From contig NC_087076.1 of assembly GCF_026151205.1 (NCBI RefSeq), positions 9,462,902-9,526,901 of the forward strand: DNA of 64,000 nt, in the 5' to 3' direction. Shown in pieces: positions 48,841 through 59,700 of the stretch (positions are counted from its first letter, which is position 1; each line of letters begins with the position of its first letter). The translations under genes were made by a program, and so were the position numbers. This DNA is from Bolinopsis microptera. Taxonomy: Eukaryota; Ctenophora; Tentaculata; Lobata; Bolinopsidae. The notes under the pieces were generated by a model. That model worked only from the letters and a program-made list of their open reading frames with translations. It did not search any database and had not been told where the DNA came from.

Positions 48841-50430
48841 CTAAATAAAATTTATAAACACCCTTTAAGTAGTATAAGTAAGCCAGTTTAAAGAACTGGC
48901 TCCAAATTTATATCTAATTCTGCTATTTTTACTACTACTTTTCAACCCTCTCTCTCCTCTAAGAGCTATGACTGTTGTTCTGAATAGGTCAAATCTTACT
49001 CTCTTCCTAATAAATGTCTACCTACCCCAGTTGTTCTTTTTGGTTTAGCAGCATGTATTGTTATATTTATGGACCCCAAGTCACCACATTAAGAAGAAGT
49101 ATGTAACAAAATAAGTTAAGCTAATGTCGTTCACATAGCCATGTGTCTGCGCGTTCTGTGTGACGCGCTACTGCAAGCGAGAGGGCTCTGGTTAGAGCAA
49201 CTAATGTCGTCATATCAGTTTAAAACAGCAAAATGTTTACTGGGCCACGCTCAGCCTGTCATTCCGCCAAATCTCTATATGAACATGATAGCCTGAGGTT
49301 CCCCGCTAAACGCTGCTTAAAGCAAAGGTTTCATGAATTTGAACTCATTATGTAGCGCTCGATTTTATCGAAACACATGTCAAGATTTAAAATATCGTGC
49401 ACGAAAATAATTAATTTAAGCCGCGCATTACACTGATTTAAGACTTTCCAAATGCCAAAGTTTATTCTAGTTTTAATTTTATGTTGTATTAAATTGTAAA
49501 TTATATGTTACCTGGCCTGTCACGACAATCCCTTTGAGTGTGTGCGACGCTCTTTCCAGCCTTAATTCCTGTACAGGAATGTTAAAGGAGCGAGCAATAA
49601 ACAAACAAACTAAATAATCTCAAGCTCACACGGTACGGAGATCATTAATCAATTTTATTGTCTCGCAATAGTTTTAATTATACATTTTTTTCATCTCTAT
49701 TCTGGAAATTACCCAACCATAGGTTTTTGCGTAGTGATACTCATTAAATATTTGTTCCGTTCCATGAGAATATATTAAAACCACGTTGACGAGTTTATCT
49801 CTGCGCTCGTCTTGGTAAGTTATAAACCTACAATACGTTATATTATATATACATTTTATCTTTTCTTTTGATTCACGATGTCAATCCTTCGCAGCTCGGT
49901 GAGGCACAGTGGTGCATTTCGCCGATCTATCGAAGATGTGGTTGCGAGAAGAATTATTTGATGCGCGGCGCGACCCAGTAGTGCATCGCGCTACAATCTT
50001 TTCTTAGAATAAATAAAAAATATGGATTAATTACTCGCTCCGGGAGAAAAATTAAGTACTTCAATTCTATATATTATTGATTTTAGTCGAAATTCTACAA
50101 CTAAAGTATGTAATACTAAACACCATGAGTTGACACAGAATTATGGTTTTCCGATTTTGATAAATTTGGTACAAAGAGTTGCCTAAAAATGCGAATAAAA
50201 TAATTCTACCGTGTATAGTAGCCAAATTTTAATACTAATATTTTAAGATTCAAAGGAATATTATTATCAAATTTTTAAAACCTGAACACAAGGGTCCCCT
50301 TTTGTGTGAAATTTAAAACAAATTTTAGAAAATATTATAATTTCGGTAACAAAAGTTCCGTTTGACTAATATCATATAAATAGGCTTATTACGGTACGGT
50401 AAAAATTATTTTAAAATATTCGATATTTTA
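48841..50430. other. no gene; repeat-derived sequence
   Basis: AT-rich. The stretch 49500-49610 ends in aataaacaaacaaact and looks like the 3' terminus of a plus-strand retroelement. Around 49140-49330 the sequence is less AT-rich but has no recognisable frame. Nothing else supported. Confidence 0.35.
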
Positions 50431-50639
50431 GCAGTTCTTCTTTTGATTGGTCGGCGTCGACTGTAAGCCTTCCTTGCGGTGGCTTTCACAACGCGTCCCC
50501 ATTCTCCAACTTCTGCTGCTGGAGAGAGAGACTCCCAAATTATATACCATAAATATATTATACATTGATATCGACAACAGACTCCGAGAGTCTTGAAGTG
50601 CTGTTACCACCACCCCTGGTGCAACCCCTTACGGGTTAA

Positions 50640-51735
50640 CGATGGGGAGACAGGGACTTCCAGGGACGGTCAGTGCCTAGAAAAACTGCAAGATGTCCTA
50701 TTTGTGTTAGTGGTTAATGGGATCTTCGAAAAGATCCTCCTTTAGTAGTCTATTGGTTGCCTCGATAAATTTTATAACCGTACTAATTCTAGCTGATACT
50801 ATGTCTTCCCAGGTTAGAAATATATTACCGAAAATTCTTAGCCTAATGGTCATGTATCCTATACAGTGACACATGAAGTGTTCCGAGGTTTCTTCCTCTT
50901 CTGGACAGTGTTCACAACGGGGGGATGTGAAATTGTTTGCCTTGTATTGGAAATAGGCTAGGGGGCTATGTCCTGTGAAGAGCCAGGTTAGCCATCTTTG
51001 ATGATTTCATGCAAGTCCAAGATTCCTGTATTTATATTTGGTGAGTAGGATTGTTAGTGGTATTTTCCCTTTCTCGCTCAGTGCCGTGTTCCTGTATCTA
51101 CGAAGATGAATTCCGTGTAAATACTCCTTTACTGCCGTCTTAATTGCTCCTTCGGATATGCTGATGAAGGGTTCAGGACCTAGAGCGATTGTGAGTGATC
51201 CTTCTCTGGCTAGTTCATCAGCTCTTTCGTTTCCTGGAATACCTGCATGTCCTGGGACCCACCTGACATTGACTGAGTGGGTTTGTCCTAGTTTGTTAAG
51301 GTAGTTAATGGTATCAAGAACTAAGTTAGATGTGACCGTGTGGTGTGTGACTGCTAGGATTGCTGCCTGTGAATCTGAAAAGAATGTTATACTCCCAGGT
51401 TCTGAAATATTGATAGTTGCCCAGTGAGCTGATGTGTTGAGAGCAAACAGTTCACACTGGTATACCGTTGCATTAGTGCCTAGGTGGAAACTTTGTCTCT
51501 GGACCTCGATTGCGTTTCTTATTACGCAGTAACCTGCACCTGAGAACTGTTCTATTTTTGAGCCGTCTGTGAAAATAGCCCAATGTGTAGCTGGGGTGAT
51601 TCCGACCTGCTGTGTTGCTTTAGACCGCTCCTGTATTATTGTTTTAAACTTCCGATCCAAAACTGTGGTAGTTTCGATAATGTCCTTAATTTTACATTTC
51701 ATCGCTGGTATGGTTGACAATTTTAGCAGTTATAG
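50640..51735 (-). pseudogene. 5'-truncated non-LTR retrotransposon: RNase H domain plus C-terminal zinc knuckle
   Basis: On the minus strand, 51720-51007 encodes an RNase HI domain with all hallmark residues: the first Asp in FTDGSK, Glu in YQCELFAL, Asp in FFSDSQAAI and the last Asp in WVPGHAGIPGNERADELA. A TGA at 51007-51009 interrupts the frame. The same frame then runs on to about 50717 with a knuckle of the form CEHC…EHFMCHC, as found at the C-terminus of I/R1/Jockey-type elements that carry RNase H. The frame is closed upstream of 51735 and no RT precedes it there, so the copy is truncated. RNase H normally removes RNA from the RNA-DNA hybrid during element copying. The single stop suggests fairly recent inactivation. 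Confidence 0.8.
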
Positions 51736-51884
51736 GCATTTTAAACAAGAAATTATCCATTTTGTGTCCTTTTTATACTCTTGCAAGGCATACTACACAT
51801 ACAGCTCGAACTTATCGTGCTACACAGTGAATTTGCATTATTCACACTTTGAGGCAACTTTTGGTACTTTGAGGCAACTTTTGC

Positions 51885-51962
51885 TTCACTGTGGCTCAGT
51901 GGCTTAGTTGATTAATCTGCTTGTCTACTGGCCCTGACGTTGCGAGTTCGAATCCACCATTT
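51885..51962 (+). repeat. tRNA-like Pol III promoter segment (SINE head)
   Basis: Box A-like TGGCTCAGTGGCTTAG at 51892-51907 and box B-like GAGTTCGAATCCA at 51944-51956 have tRNA-like spacing. The cloverleaf is incomplete and no acceptor stem closes it, so this is a SINE head or relic rather than a tRNA gene. It sits between two LINE fragments. Confidence 0.55.
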
Positions 51963-51964
51963 GT

Positions 51965-52470
51965 TACTTTAAAAGCTTCTATGAGGTCCCCACGTATTCG
52001 CCGATCTGCAGTCTGCCAGCTTTGTCAGTTGTAAAATTGAGGATTTCCAGTCTACGACTGTAAGGAAGAGTACCCACCTTATCAATCAGACGGGTAAGGT
52101 GCCGCTGGAAGCTGTCCAGCTCCAAAACAGTCCCTCAACTTTCATGAGCCACAGGTGGATTCCACAATTGGACACAACAGGCAACGTTACGCCACTGCTC
52201 AAGATGAGGTCTTATTAATGCTTTATATATAGCAATCATAACAAATTTTCCTCTAGTAATAACTAATCATACGATTTGCCTTAGAGATACATGCTTTGAT
52301 CTGCTCGTTCTAAAACAGGGAGCTACATGGGTTATAACTGCAAAATCTTTTTCCTATGCAGATACTTCAAGTTCTATACCATTTACCTTATAATTTAAAA
52401 TAGGATTGCTGTTAAAGCTAATATGCACTACTTAGTACTTTGCACTTGGCAAACTATATTTAATCACATG
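51965..52470 (-). mobile_element. CR1-like LINE fragment (RT palm/thumb region)
   Basis: Minus-strand translation with stops gives YKVNGIELE, then an EKDFAV block, then IRPHLE, then DSFQRHLTRLIDKVGTLP and YSRRLEILNFTT. This follows the order of the RT C-terminal half of CR1-type LINEs, where the typical forms are a VRPHLEY block, an R(F/L)TR(L/I)I block and an R(L)xxLxLxxLxxRR block. It is 5' and 3' truncated. Whether it once belonged to the neighbouring RNase H fragment cannot be decided. Confidence 0.65.
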
Positions 52471-52561
52471 CTTTTCTTGTGATTTTCAGTATTATAATGT
52501 GTTCAATTGGCATAAATTTGATGATTCGTTTTATTGACATGGTCACTAACGATTATTTTAG

Positions 52562-53059
52562 GTAGATAGTAGTGAAAACTCCACTACATGCTCCGTGCTC
52601 ACGATAACCTGTAAAGATAACGTGTACAAGTTTAAAAGGTGAGCTTTTTTCCATATCTCAGATTGATGATAACACATTTTAAACGGTTTAATTTTGTAAA
52701 TTGATCACCATTATAGGTATCTGATCTTAGAGGTAGCTCTATATTCTATAATCACATTCTACCATATTTTATTTTATTCGAATTTGACGAGGTAACTGAT
52801 TTACATATTTCAGATTTTCTGTTTGCGATGTCATTATTTTCTGTGTTGATGATACCAGAAAACGTGTAAGTTTCAATTTTCAGGGTTATAGCTTAGAATC
52901 TAAAACTAATTAAAATTGATCAAGTTTTATTAAATGATCATTCCCCTTCAGCCTCGCTCCCTGGAAAATCTGTGTGTAAAATTGCTAAAATACTGCATAT
53001 TAAAATTTATGATGAATCTGATTCATGCTCCTGCTGGTTTGCTATCAAAACCTTGCTAA
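52562..53059 (+). CDS. possible 3' exons of a SOCS-box-like gene
   Basis: Three candidate exons join in phase: 52562-52638, 52814-52865 and 52952-53059. All have AG/GT borders (gtgagc and gtaagt donors) and the last ends in TAA. The peptide includes SVLTITCKDNVYKFKRFSVC, then DVIIFCVDDTRKR, then PRSLENLCVKLLKYCIL. The last block resembles the start of a SOCS box (P-x-S-L-x-x-L-C, as in ASB, WSB and SPSB E3-ligase adaptors), but the usual LPLPxxL end is only vaguely present. Upstream exons are not found; the adjoining sequence is LINE-derived. It could be a remnant or chance splice signals. Confidence 0.33.
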
Positions 53060-53483
53060 ATTGAGATACATTTTTGCTATGGATATTTCCTACATTAACT
53101 GAGGTTGCTCTGTTTCAACGAATAAGTGCAAATGGGTACAGTTTTAAAGTGTGGTGTGGTTATGCCTAAAAAGCACAGTCAGGTTTTTTGCCACCTAACT
53201 ATTTGTAAGACTAAGGAGAAGGTATATCCGTATTTCGCTGCTAGTGATACATTTGTACATTTCTTGGTCTGGCAATCAAGGCTTCTCTGCCTCGAATGAG
53301 GGACGTGCGTAGGTTGAAGGGTATTGCTCATCTCCATAAAGGAGTCAAAGAAGGATGTTGTGAGGGTGTGTGTGTGTGATTAGCGTGAGTGAGGACAATA
53401 GGCCGAGAGTTTGTTTGGAGGCTTCTGGTATTTTGTATGTTGTAGACTGTAGAGGGTATTCTGTATGTTTACATTTGCATCCT
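53060..53483. other. no gene recognised
   Basis: Intergenic sequence with a short GT-rich tract near 53365 (gtgtgtgtgtg). No supported coding sequence. Confidence 0.4.
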
Positions 53484-53585
53484 TAAAACTGTGCCTCAAC
53501 CCTACTGTCCCTACTGCTGGGATTGGCCCATTAAGTAATGGGCCAATCCCAGCAGTAGGGACAGTAGGGTTGAGGCACAGTTTTA
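53484..53585. repeat. perfect 49-bp inverted repeat with a 4-nt loop
   Basis: Left arm 53484-53532 begins taaaactgtgcctcaaccct. The loop is aagt (53533-53536). Right arm 53537-53585 is the exact reverse complement. No mismatch was found over 49 bp. Transcribed, it would form a near-ideal hairpin. Confidence 0.95.
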
Positions 53586-54235
53586 CTGTGGGGTAAGGCC
53601 CACAAAGTGAGACAATGAAACAATAAGTTTTCTGTTCTTGTGATTTGCCCTTTCAATAAGCGTTTACCTAGTTCACTAGATACAACATCACCCTAGAATG
53701 AACCTTCGTGGGAAGGTTCCAACGAAATAGTGTAATCTTTAACTGAGCTTTTCAACTTTGCATTCACAAAAAGTATCTTTCAAGGCGTATGTTATCTTCA
53801 CAACAGCCTTTTTAAGGTGGACAGTGTTTTGATAGATCTGTTTGAATTCTATACTATAACGTGTTATCTGGGAAAGTATATTGCTGACCGTAACATTGGT
53901 AGTCAGACTGTTCTTAGGTACAAACAATATAAAACAGGTAGAAAAAGATAATGCGGAAAATAAGGTGTAAAACACCGATTTCAGTAGCCCATTAGATATT
54001 TGGGCAGGGCCAATAGCTTTGCAATTTTCAAATTAGAAGCTGGTGTAGTATTTGAGAAACTCTGATGATGCTTGCTTATTAGCGTCACTAACCAATATAC
54101 TGTAGTTAGTGCGCAAAAAAAGGAGTAGTAGTAGTAGACCTAGTATTGTTACTGCCTCTTTGCTCTGGTAGCTACTAGCTATGTAGATATTTTCCTTATG
54201 TTATAAGCTAGCTGCTTTGCCAGCTTTAGAAGCTA
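53586..54235. other. no confident gene
   Basis: A minus-strand frame at 53739-53975 (78 aa) has no domain and no splice partners. A short (agt)n tract lies near 54126. Nothing else. Confidence 0.35.
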
Positions 54236-54620
54236 CCTTACAAGACATTTAAAAGTACGAAAGTCGGTGGTTTTTCGAAAATTTAGGTCACGGGACTCAT
54301 TATTTTCCCCAAATTATTTTTCACGTATTTTCCTTATTATGACTTTATCGATTTACTATCAATATAAGTTATAATGTAAGTTATAAATATGATTCATCAA
54401 CCAAATGAACACTAGTATTCGATCATGAATTGCTTTTAAAATATTTTCTCGAATATTGGGTTTCATTTTTGTAAAATAAGGAGATAAACAAAATCCCTAA
54501 ATATCATGATTTAATTTGGGGTACGAAATCTGGCGGTTTTCGGGAAAAAATCCCCATATTTTCGTTCCCAAATCATTTAGGTCACCGGGATTATGTCGAA
54601 CATAAATATGTCTTGTAAGT
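54236..54620. mobile_element. TA-flanked MITE, family A, copy 2
   Basis: It begins CCTTACAAGACAT and ends ATAAATATGTCTTGTAAGT, the same termini as the element at 1387-1892. TA lies on both sides. Interior pieces such as ctggcggttttcggg match the other copy's subterminal GGCGG/TTTTCGG motifs. It is shorter (385 bp) and diverged. Confidence 0.72.
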
Positions 54621-55259
54621 TAGATATATGTTAAGTTTCGAGGTGTGATCTACAGACAGGTAATTGGTATCCCAATGGGATGTGATTGTGCTTCCCAGGT
54701 CGCAGACCTTTTTCTATACTGGTACGAGCATAATTACATCACATTGCAAGTTAAAAACAAGAACCCTGTGGTTCACACTTTGAAACACGCCAGTCGATAC
54801 ATTGACGATTTAACCACCCCCAATATCAACAATAAGACTGTCGATATTATTTGCAATGATATTTACCCCGCAGAGTTGAAGATTATAGTTACAAACTCTA
54901 GCAATTTATCTACGACTTTTCTTGATTTAGACATTAATATTTTGAACAATCGTTTCTACACTAAATTATATGACAAACGACGTGACTTTAGTTTTAAAGT
55001 CGTTACTTTTCCTAACCTTCGCTCCAACGTACCTGTTAAACCTTCGTATGGAGTATTTGTAGGTGAATTATATAGGATATGCAAATCTTCCTCAGTAGTT
55101 ACTGAATTTATTCATGATGTTAAATTATTATTTGATAAACTGACTACCCAGAATTTTGAACGGAAAATCTTACATAGATATCTTAAATTATTTATTAATA
55201 GTCAGCCAGCGTGTATCCTCAGACACTGGCATATTTTCACAGTTAATGACTTCATGTAA
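54621..55259 (+). pseudogene. 5'-truncated Penelope-like reverse transcriptase fragment
   Basis: An open frame runs from an in-frame TAG at 54621-54623, directly beside the MITE edge, to TAA at 55257. It encodes the motif GIPMGCDCASQVADLFLYWY, then RYIDD (catalytic Asp pair) and LYDKRRDFSFKVVTFPNL, then PSYGVFVGELYRICKSSS. The GIPMG and RYIDD blocks with the later LYDKRxDF and YGVY blocks are typical of the Penelope-like RT group widespread in invertebrates. The RT N-terminal fingers and any GIY-YIG endonuclease are absent. About 205 codons lack stops, so the insertion is young or part of an unseen larger unit. Confidence 0.78.
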
Positions 55260-56400
55260 TTATAGTGTGTGTGAAGCCCTCTTGTAATTCCTTATGCATG
55301 TTACCTTTTGCCTTTCTCCTTTAGCCATAATTTCTTTGATCGTATCGGTACAGTTTACTTTCACAGTTTATTGTTAAACTTACAAGCGGTAAACCAGTTT
55401 ATTTTCTATATTCTTCAGACTTTTATTTAAGTCTAGTTAACAGTTATACATTATTATATCATATTTTATTGATCTAAGGTGTAGTATTGCCAGATCCTAG
55501 TTCATTTTGTAACGGAGTTTTATACTAACAGGAAACGATGTAACAGAGTCGATATATTTTAATGTTGCCATGGGGTGGCAAGTCCCCATACATCGTGGTC
55601 CGGTAGTTTCATTGCGTCCTAATATAAGTAGTAACTTATGTGTTGAAACATAATATAACCAATATATTTAACTGCATTTGTATTATAAATTACATTTCAG
55701 ATCTGATTGGTGGGATTGGTTAGTTTTCCGTGACCTGTGTGTTATACTTTGGGTATTATATGTACTGGCAAGAATGTATCTGAACAGTTCTGTTCGGTAA
55801 GTAATAATAATAATAATAATAAAATTTGGTAGCTTAAACACAAACTCTAAGCCCAGTGGATAAACCACAAAAAAAGTATATACATACATTTATATTTTCT
55901 GGGGTTTGATTGATGAACAGTGGATAGGATTAGGATAACTAGCAGGAACCCGTATAATATAACCCTAAACGGTGTCAAGACTCAAAATACTAAAATAATT
56001 ATTACCTATTTAATTGGCGTTTTTGACACCACTTGGGGGTCCAAATTTTCGGCTCTAAAATCATTATTCCTTGGCCAATTTTTTATTTTTTCATGCTGAT
56101 TTGAAGGCCATTAAAGCATTTGACCCAGCCAAAAAAGTTCCAGTTGTATACATTTTACGGTTTATGCGGAAAGTCGCGTTAAAGTTGATGCCGTGGTGTC
56201 AGTAAAATGGCACAGATATATATATATATATCGTCTCGCTTTATATATAGTAAGATTGCTGTCAGGTGTCAAAAAATATGTTTCACCTACCCACCAGATG
56301 ACCAGAATCCACGTCTTTAAAGAAAGTTCTCCTCGTGTATTAATCGTACATTATATAATATTCAACGTTTAAATGTACAATATTACAAATATTATTCCAG
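55260..56400. other. intergenic or intron sequence
   Basis: No gene recognised. It holds (taa)n at 55800-55822, (at)n near 56216-56232 and a family B repeat arm at 56262-56306 (TGTCAGGTGTCAAAAAATAT then ttcacctacccaccag). The 5' exon of the LRAT-like gene should lie here or further upstream but was not found. Confidence 0.4.
56262..56306. mobile_element. family B inverted-repeat arm
   Basis: It matches the right arm of the element at 5090-5232 (tgtcacgtgtcaaaaaa…cttcacctcccaaccaga). A weak partner, tttttgacaccac, lies near 56020, so an element of about 280 bp is possible. Confidence 0.4.
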
Positions 56401-57979
56401 GTCTAGGTCACTTGATTTAGCTATTATCCCCCTGTGTATCATTATCACAGTTACCACTAGCGGAAAGGGGCTGTATACCAGGATACCAGATATTTCCAGG
56501 TTAGTTTTATTTTGAGTATTTTGTATTTTGTATCATAGTTCCTGCTCTGTACTGTTAGGCGTTACCTAGTAGCCACAATACATCTTACAACGTAACACAG
56601 GATGAATTAGTTATCATAGTGTGGGTTTATGTTCAGATTTTAGTGAATAATTGTGATACAACAACTTGTTTAAATCCAGTTGCAGCTTCAAGTTTAAATA
56701 GCTAGCAATATGTTTACAACATTTGTTTTACGTAAATCTAATTGAGTTATTGCAACTATCTACTTATTTCAGATCACATTGTGTAGAACAGTACATCGTA
56801 ACCCTGCATCTTCTACTCAGCATTTCATCCGCTCTGTATTTGTATTTTGATGGAATCGTAGAAACTGGTGAAGTTGTTCCCCGTCCTAAAACCATTATCA
56901 TCCCCGCCTGTACTGAGTTAGTAACTGATGCTAATCTGGAGACAGTATTCCGGTCTAATTGTAAGGATTTTGAAACAGCAAAACTCGAATGGATTGGTGT
57001 TTACAGTGTGCCTTTAGATGCTCCATTCAAAAGTTCCAACCCTTGGCCTGTTATTAAACGTTTTTTTCAAAAGCAATTTTCCGTGGTAGACTACCATGTT
57101 TTTGTCGTCTTACATACAAAAGATGGAAGATACTTTGCAGTTGAAAAACAAAAATACGGTGTATATGTTAGTTTTGGAGGAAGTCTTGACTCGGTTATAT
57201 TTTACTTTAAAGGAGCACCGCGTGCAAATCCTACCAGGGAGTTGAAAAAAGCCCAGTCTACTTCATTACTTGGTGACGTAGTCTGTCATTTGAAAGACAT
57301 ACTGCCGACGAATTGTTATAGTGTATGGAATAAAAACTGTCAGCATTTTGCAAAAAACATCTTCGATATTTATGCAGTTAACGCAAAATGGGATTTTATT
57401 TCATACACTGATGTTCATTTACTTTTCAGTAGACGTGGATTTCCTTTAATTGTACTGCTACTGTTTGTTTCTTGTATCTACGAGCTATATCTTCTGAACA
57501 CAGACAATGAGACACAGTACGCTGTGTACATAGTGATACCAGTCTCACTGTACCTGCTGTTAAGCACTAATAAGAATGCGATTATATCTATAGTTAGGCT
57601 GCTATTCGGGATGTTATTCTTAGATATGTTATTGGAAGGTATATTGTATACTCCTCTCGGTGCTATTAGAAAAAGAGGAGCACAGTATAGTGAGATGTGG
57701 AGATCTGGTTCTTGGTTCGACAAATGTTGGTTACCACTGTGTTATGTGATGGTTTATTTACTCATTAGTATCTACTTGTATCTTTACTGGTTTCTTGACG
57801 TACTACTACACATGCTAAGTTATCTGTTGGGGTACCTGACTACACGACGTGTACCAGTCTTATCTCCGTTACTTGCTGTTGTAACCTGGTTGTATGATAA
57901 AGTTTGCAAAATAAATCTTACAAGGTGCATCATCCCTTTGTATATTGCTACTGTAATATACTTCAGTTTACAGGACTAA
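56401..57979 (+). CDS. LRAT/NlpC-P60-type papain-fold protein with multiple membrane segments, 5' partial
   Basis: Two exons join in phase 2: 56401-56499 (SRSLDLAIIPLCIIITVTTS…) and 56773-57979. Exon 1 has an AG before it and no ATG, so an earlier exon is missing. In exon 2 a globular region contains VDYHVFVVLHTKDGRYFAVE and, about 95 residues later, SVWNKNCQHFAKNIFD. A His before a Cys in an NC-x-HF context is the permuted papain-fold arrangement of LRAT/HRASLS proteins (known as acyltransferases or phospholipases). The C-terminal part has several hydrophobic segments (FPLIVLLLFVSCIYELYLL, YAVYIVIPVSLYLLL, LPLCYVMVYLLISIYLYLYW), so it is a multi-pass membrane protein. LRAT proteins usually have one anchor, so the long membrane domain is unusual. 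Activity is inferred only. Confidence 0.7.
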
Positions 57980-58053
57980 GTAGTAACAAGGTTTCATTAA
58001 CTTGACCTACTGACTTAGAGCTGCTTGTCTGGTTGAATAATGAGTGAATGATT

Positions 58054-58588
58054 GATTGATTGGGGACCAGCTTTTGGTACACTGGTTAATGTTTACTATA
58101 ATATCAAAGTATTACAATTACATAAAATTAGATAAATATAAATTCCCTTTGCTTAGGACGTACCAAAATATACAAAAATAAAACGATGCACCTTATAGCA
58201 CACAACACAATACATAAACAACTGGCAGTGTATCCTCAGAAAAGAGCCCTATAGATAAACCTGGCCTGGGTGAGACCTGCATCGCGATTGCTATTCAGCG
58301 ATGTGTGCTCTACAAGTCATCACATACCTGAGTTACAATCACGGTTGCAGTTGTATAACTCACAATTAAAAGTTCCTCGTTATCAGCCGAAATCAACAAA
58401 TACACGCAGGATACACTGCCAGTTGTTTATGTATTGTGTTGTGTGCTAAGGTGCATCGTTTCATTTTTGGATATTTTGGTACGTCCTAAGCAAAGGGAAT
58501 TTATATTTATCTAATTTTATGTAATTGTAATACTTTAATATTATAGTAAACATTAACCAGTGTACCAAAAGCTGGTCCCCAATCAATC
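58054..58588. mobile_element. large foldback element, about 180-bp arms
   Basis: The left arm at 58054-58236 (gattgattggggaccagctt…) is nearly the exact reverse complement of the right arm at 58408-58588 (…aagctggtccccaatcaatc). Inner ends read ctggcagtgtatcct on both sides. A unique spacer of about 170 bp separates them. It is a non-coding foldback or long-TIR MITE just after the LRAT-like gene. An AATAAA at 58177-58182 inside the left arm could serve as that gene's poly(A) signal. Confidence 0.85.
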
Positions 58589-58842
58589 GCAACAGCCATA
58601 GATAAGAGCCTTATATTATATAGTACACTTAAATCGAAGAAATATGGATATCAAAAACACTATATGAGTATTGCTGAAAGCACAGTGTAAGGCCTACACG
58701 GACCGCCTCTAACTAGCCAATCCCTGTTTACATGCCGTGTAGCAGGGGACTAGAAAGAGCTAAACTAGTAAGCGGGGCATAGCCAATACACTATACTCCC
58801 ATCATTGAGTATATTACCAACCAGAAGGAAAATTTCCTTGTG

Positions 58843-59682
58843 TTACATCTTGACCTTATCTACACTTAAAATCTTGCCGTCTCTGATATAATGATACTTT
58901 GTTGGCTGAGCAGTAATCATTTCCTTCATTTTTACAACAAGTTTCTGATGAGCTGCTTTCTCCTCCCTATTTCTGTCAGGTGTGATGTACCATGTGTGGT
59001 ACGCTACATAATTAGATTTCTTCAGATTTCTTGCTCGAGCAAGAACCATTTTGACTGATTCCGTGCAAGCCAATGTCACTTTTAACGGTCTTGGTTTACC
59101 ACTATCTGCAGGTTTTTTAATCCCGATCAAACTTGCTGCCACCACTTGAGGATCACACCCCGATGATTCCCAAATTTCGGTAATCACTTCTTCTGCCACT
59201 ATATGTGGATCACTGCCGTAATTCTCTGGCACACCGTAAACAATGAAATTCTTACTGCGGACGTCATCTTCAACTACAGTTTTCACAGCTGTCTTTATAC
59301 TGTCAATCGACGGAGCACTGGTAGTTGTTTCACAGTTCTCCTTCACGATGTCGCACCATGTTTTTTTCATCTCAGTTTGTACAGTTTGCTGGACAGAGTC
59401 GAGCTCTTTCTGTTGCTGTTTGATAAGATCCTTCTGATAATTAAGCTGCTCTGATTTCAGTCTGTCTATCGTACTGGCCGCAGATTTACATAGTTCGATA
59501 TTGCCTGTCATCAATTTAGAAAGTTTTTCAACAGCATTAGCCAAGGGGTCTTTCGTAATGGCCATTAGTCTCGAATGGTTCAGCTCTGTAACGTTTTGAG
59601 TTTTCGAGAGTTTCAAAATGTCATACAACGCCACTGATAACTCTTTTTCGAGTCTGTTCAAATTTTCCACAGTGAAGTCCAT
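58843..59682 (-). CDS. ORF1-like protein of a non-LTR retroelement (coiled coil plus RRM-like), intact
   Basis: 279 aa from the ATG at 59682. Another in-frame Met-capable start is only a TTG at 59700. Residues of about 1-115 are rich in Leu, Lys and Gln with heptad-like spacing (QQQKELDSVQQTVQTEMKKT). Then comes a block beginning RSKNFIVYGVPENYGSDP, later LKVTLACTESVKMVLARARN and WYITPDRNREEKAAHQKLV. The form 'KN-(I/L)-x-(V/I)-x-G-(V/I)-PE … RAR-x-LK … (I/T)-PDR(T/N)-x-EE' is that of ORF1 proteins of invertebrate LINEs, RNA-binding chaperones of the ribonucleoprotein. No endonuclease-RT ORF follows within 250 bp, where the foldback begins. It is either a dead copy with an intact first ORF or a co-opted gene. 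Confidence 0.65.
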   Translation of the reverse strand: MDFTVENLNRLEKELSVALYDILKLSKTQNVTELNHSRLMAITKDPLANAVEKLSKLMTGNIELCKSAASTIDRLKSEQLNYQKDLIKQQQKELDSVQQTVQTEMKKTWCDIVKENCETTTSAPSIDSIKTAVKTVVEDDVRSKNFIVYGVPENYGSDPHIVAEEVITEIWESSGCDPQVVAASLIGIKKPADSGKPRPLKVTLACTESVKMVLARARNLKKSNYVAYHTWYITPDRNREEKAAHQKLVVKMKEMITAQPTKYHYIRDGKILSVDKVKM

Positions 59683-59700
59683 TGTACAAAGCAAAGGCAA

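Noticed and set aside
51885-51962. tRNA gene on the plus strand
   Set aside because: The Pol III boxes are fair but no complete cloverleaf forms.
53739-53975. 78-codon minus-strand frame
   Set aside because: No recognisable domain, no splice partners, AT-biased composition.
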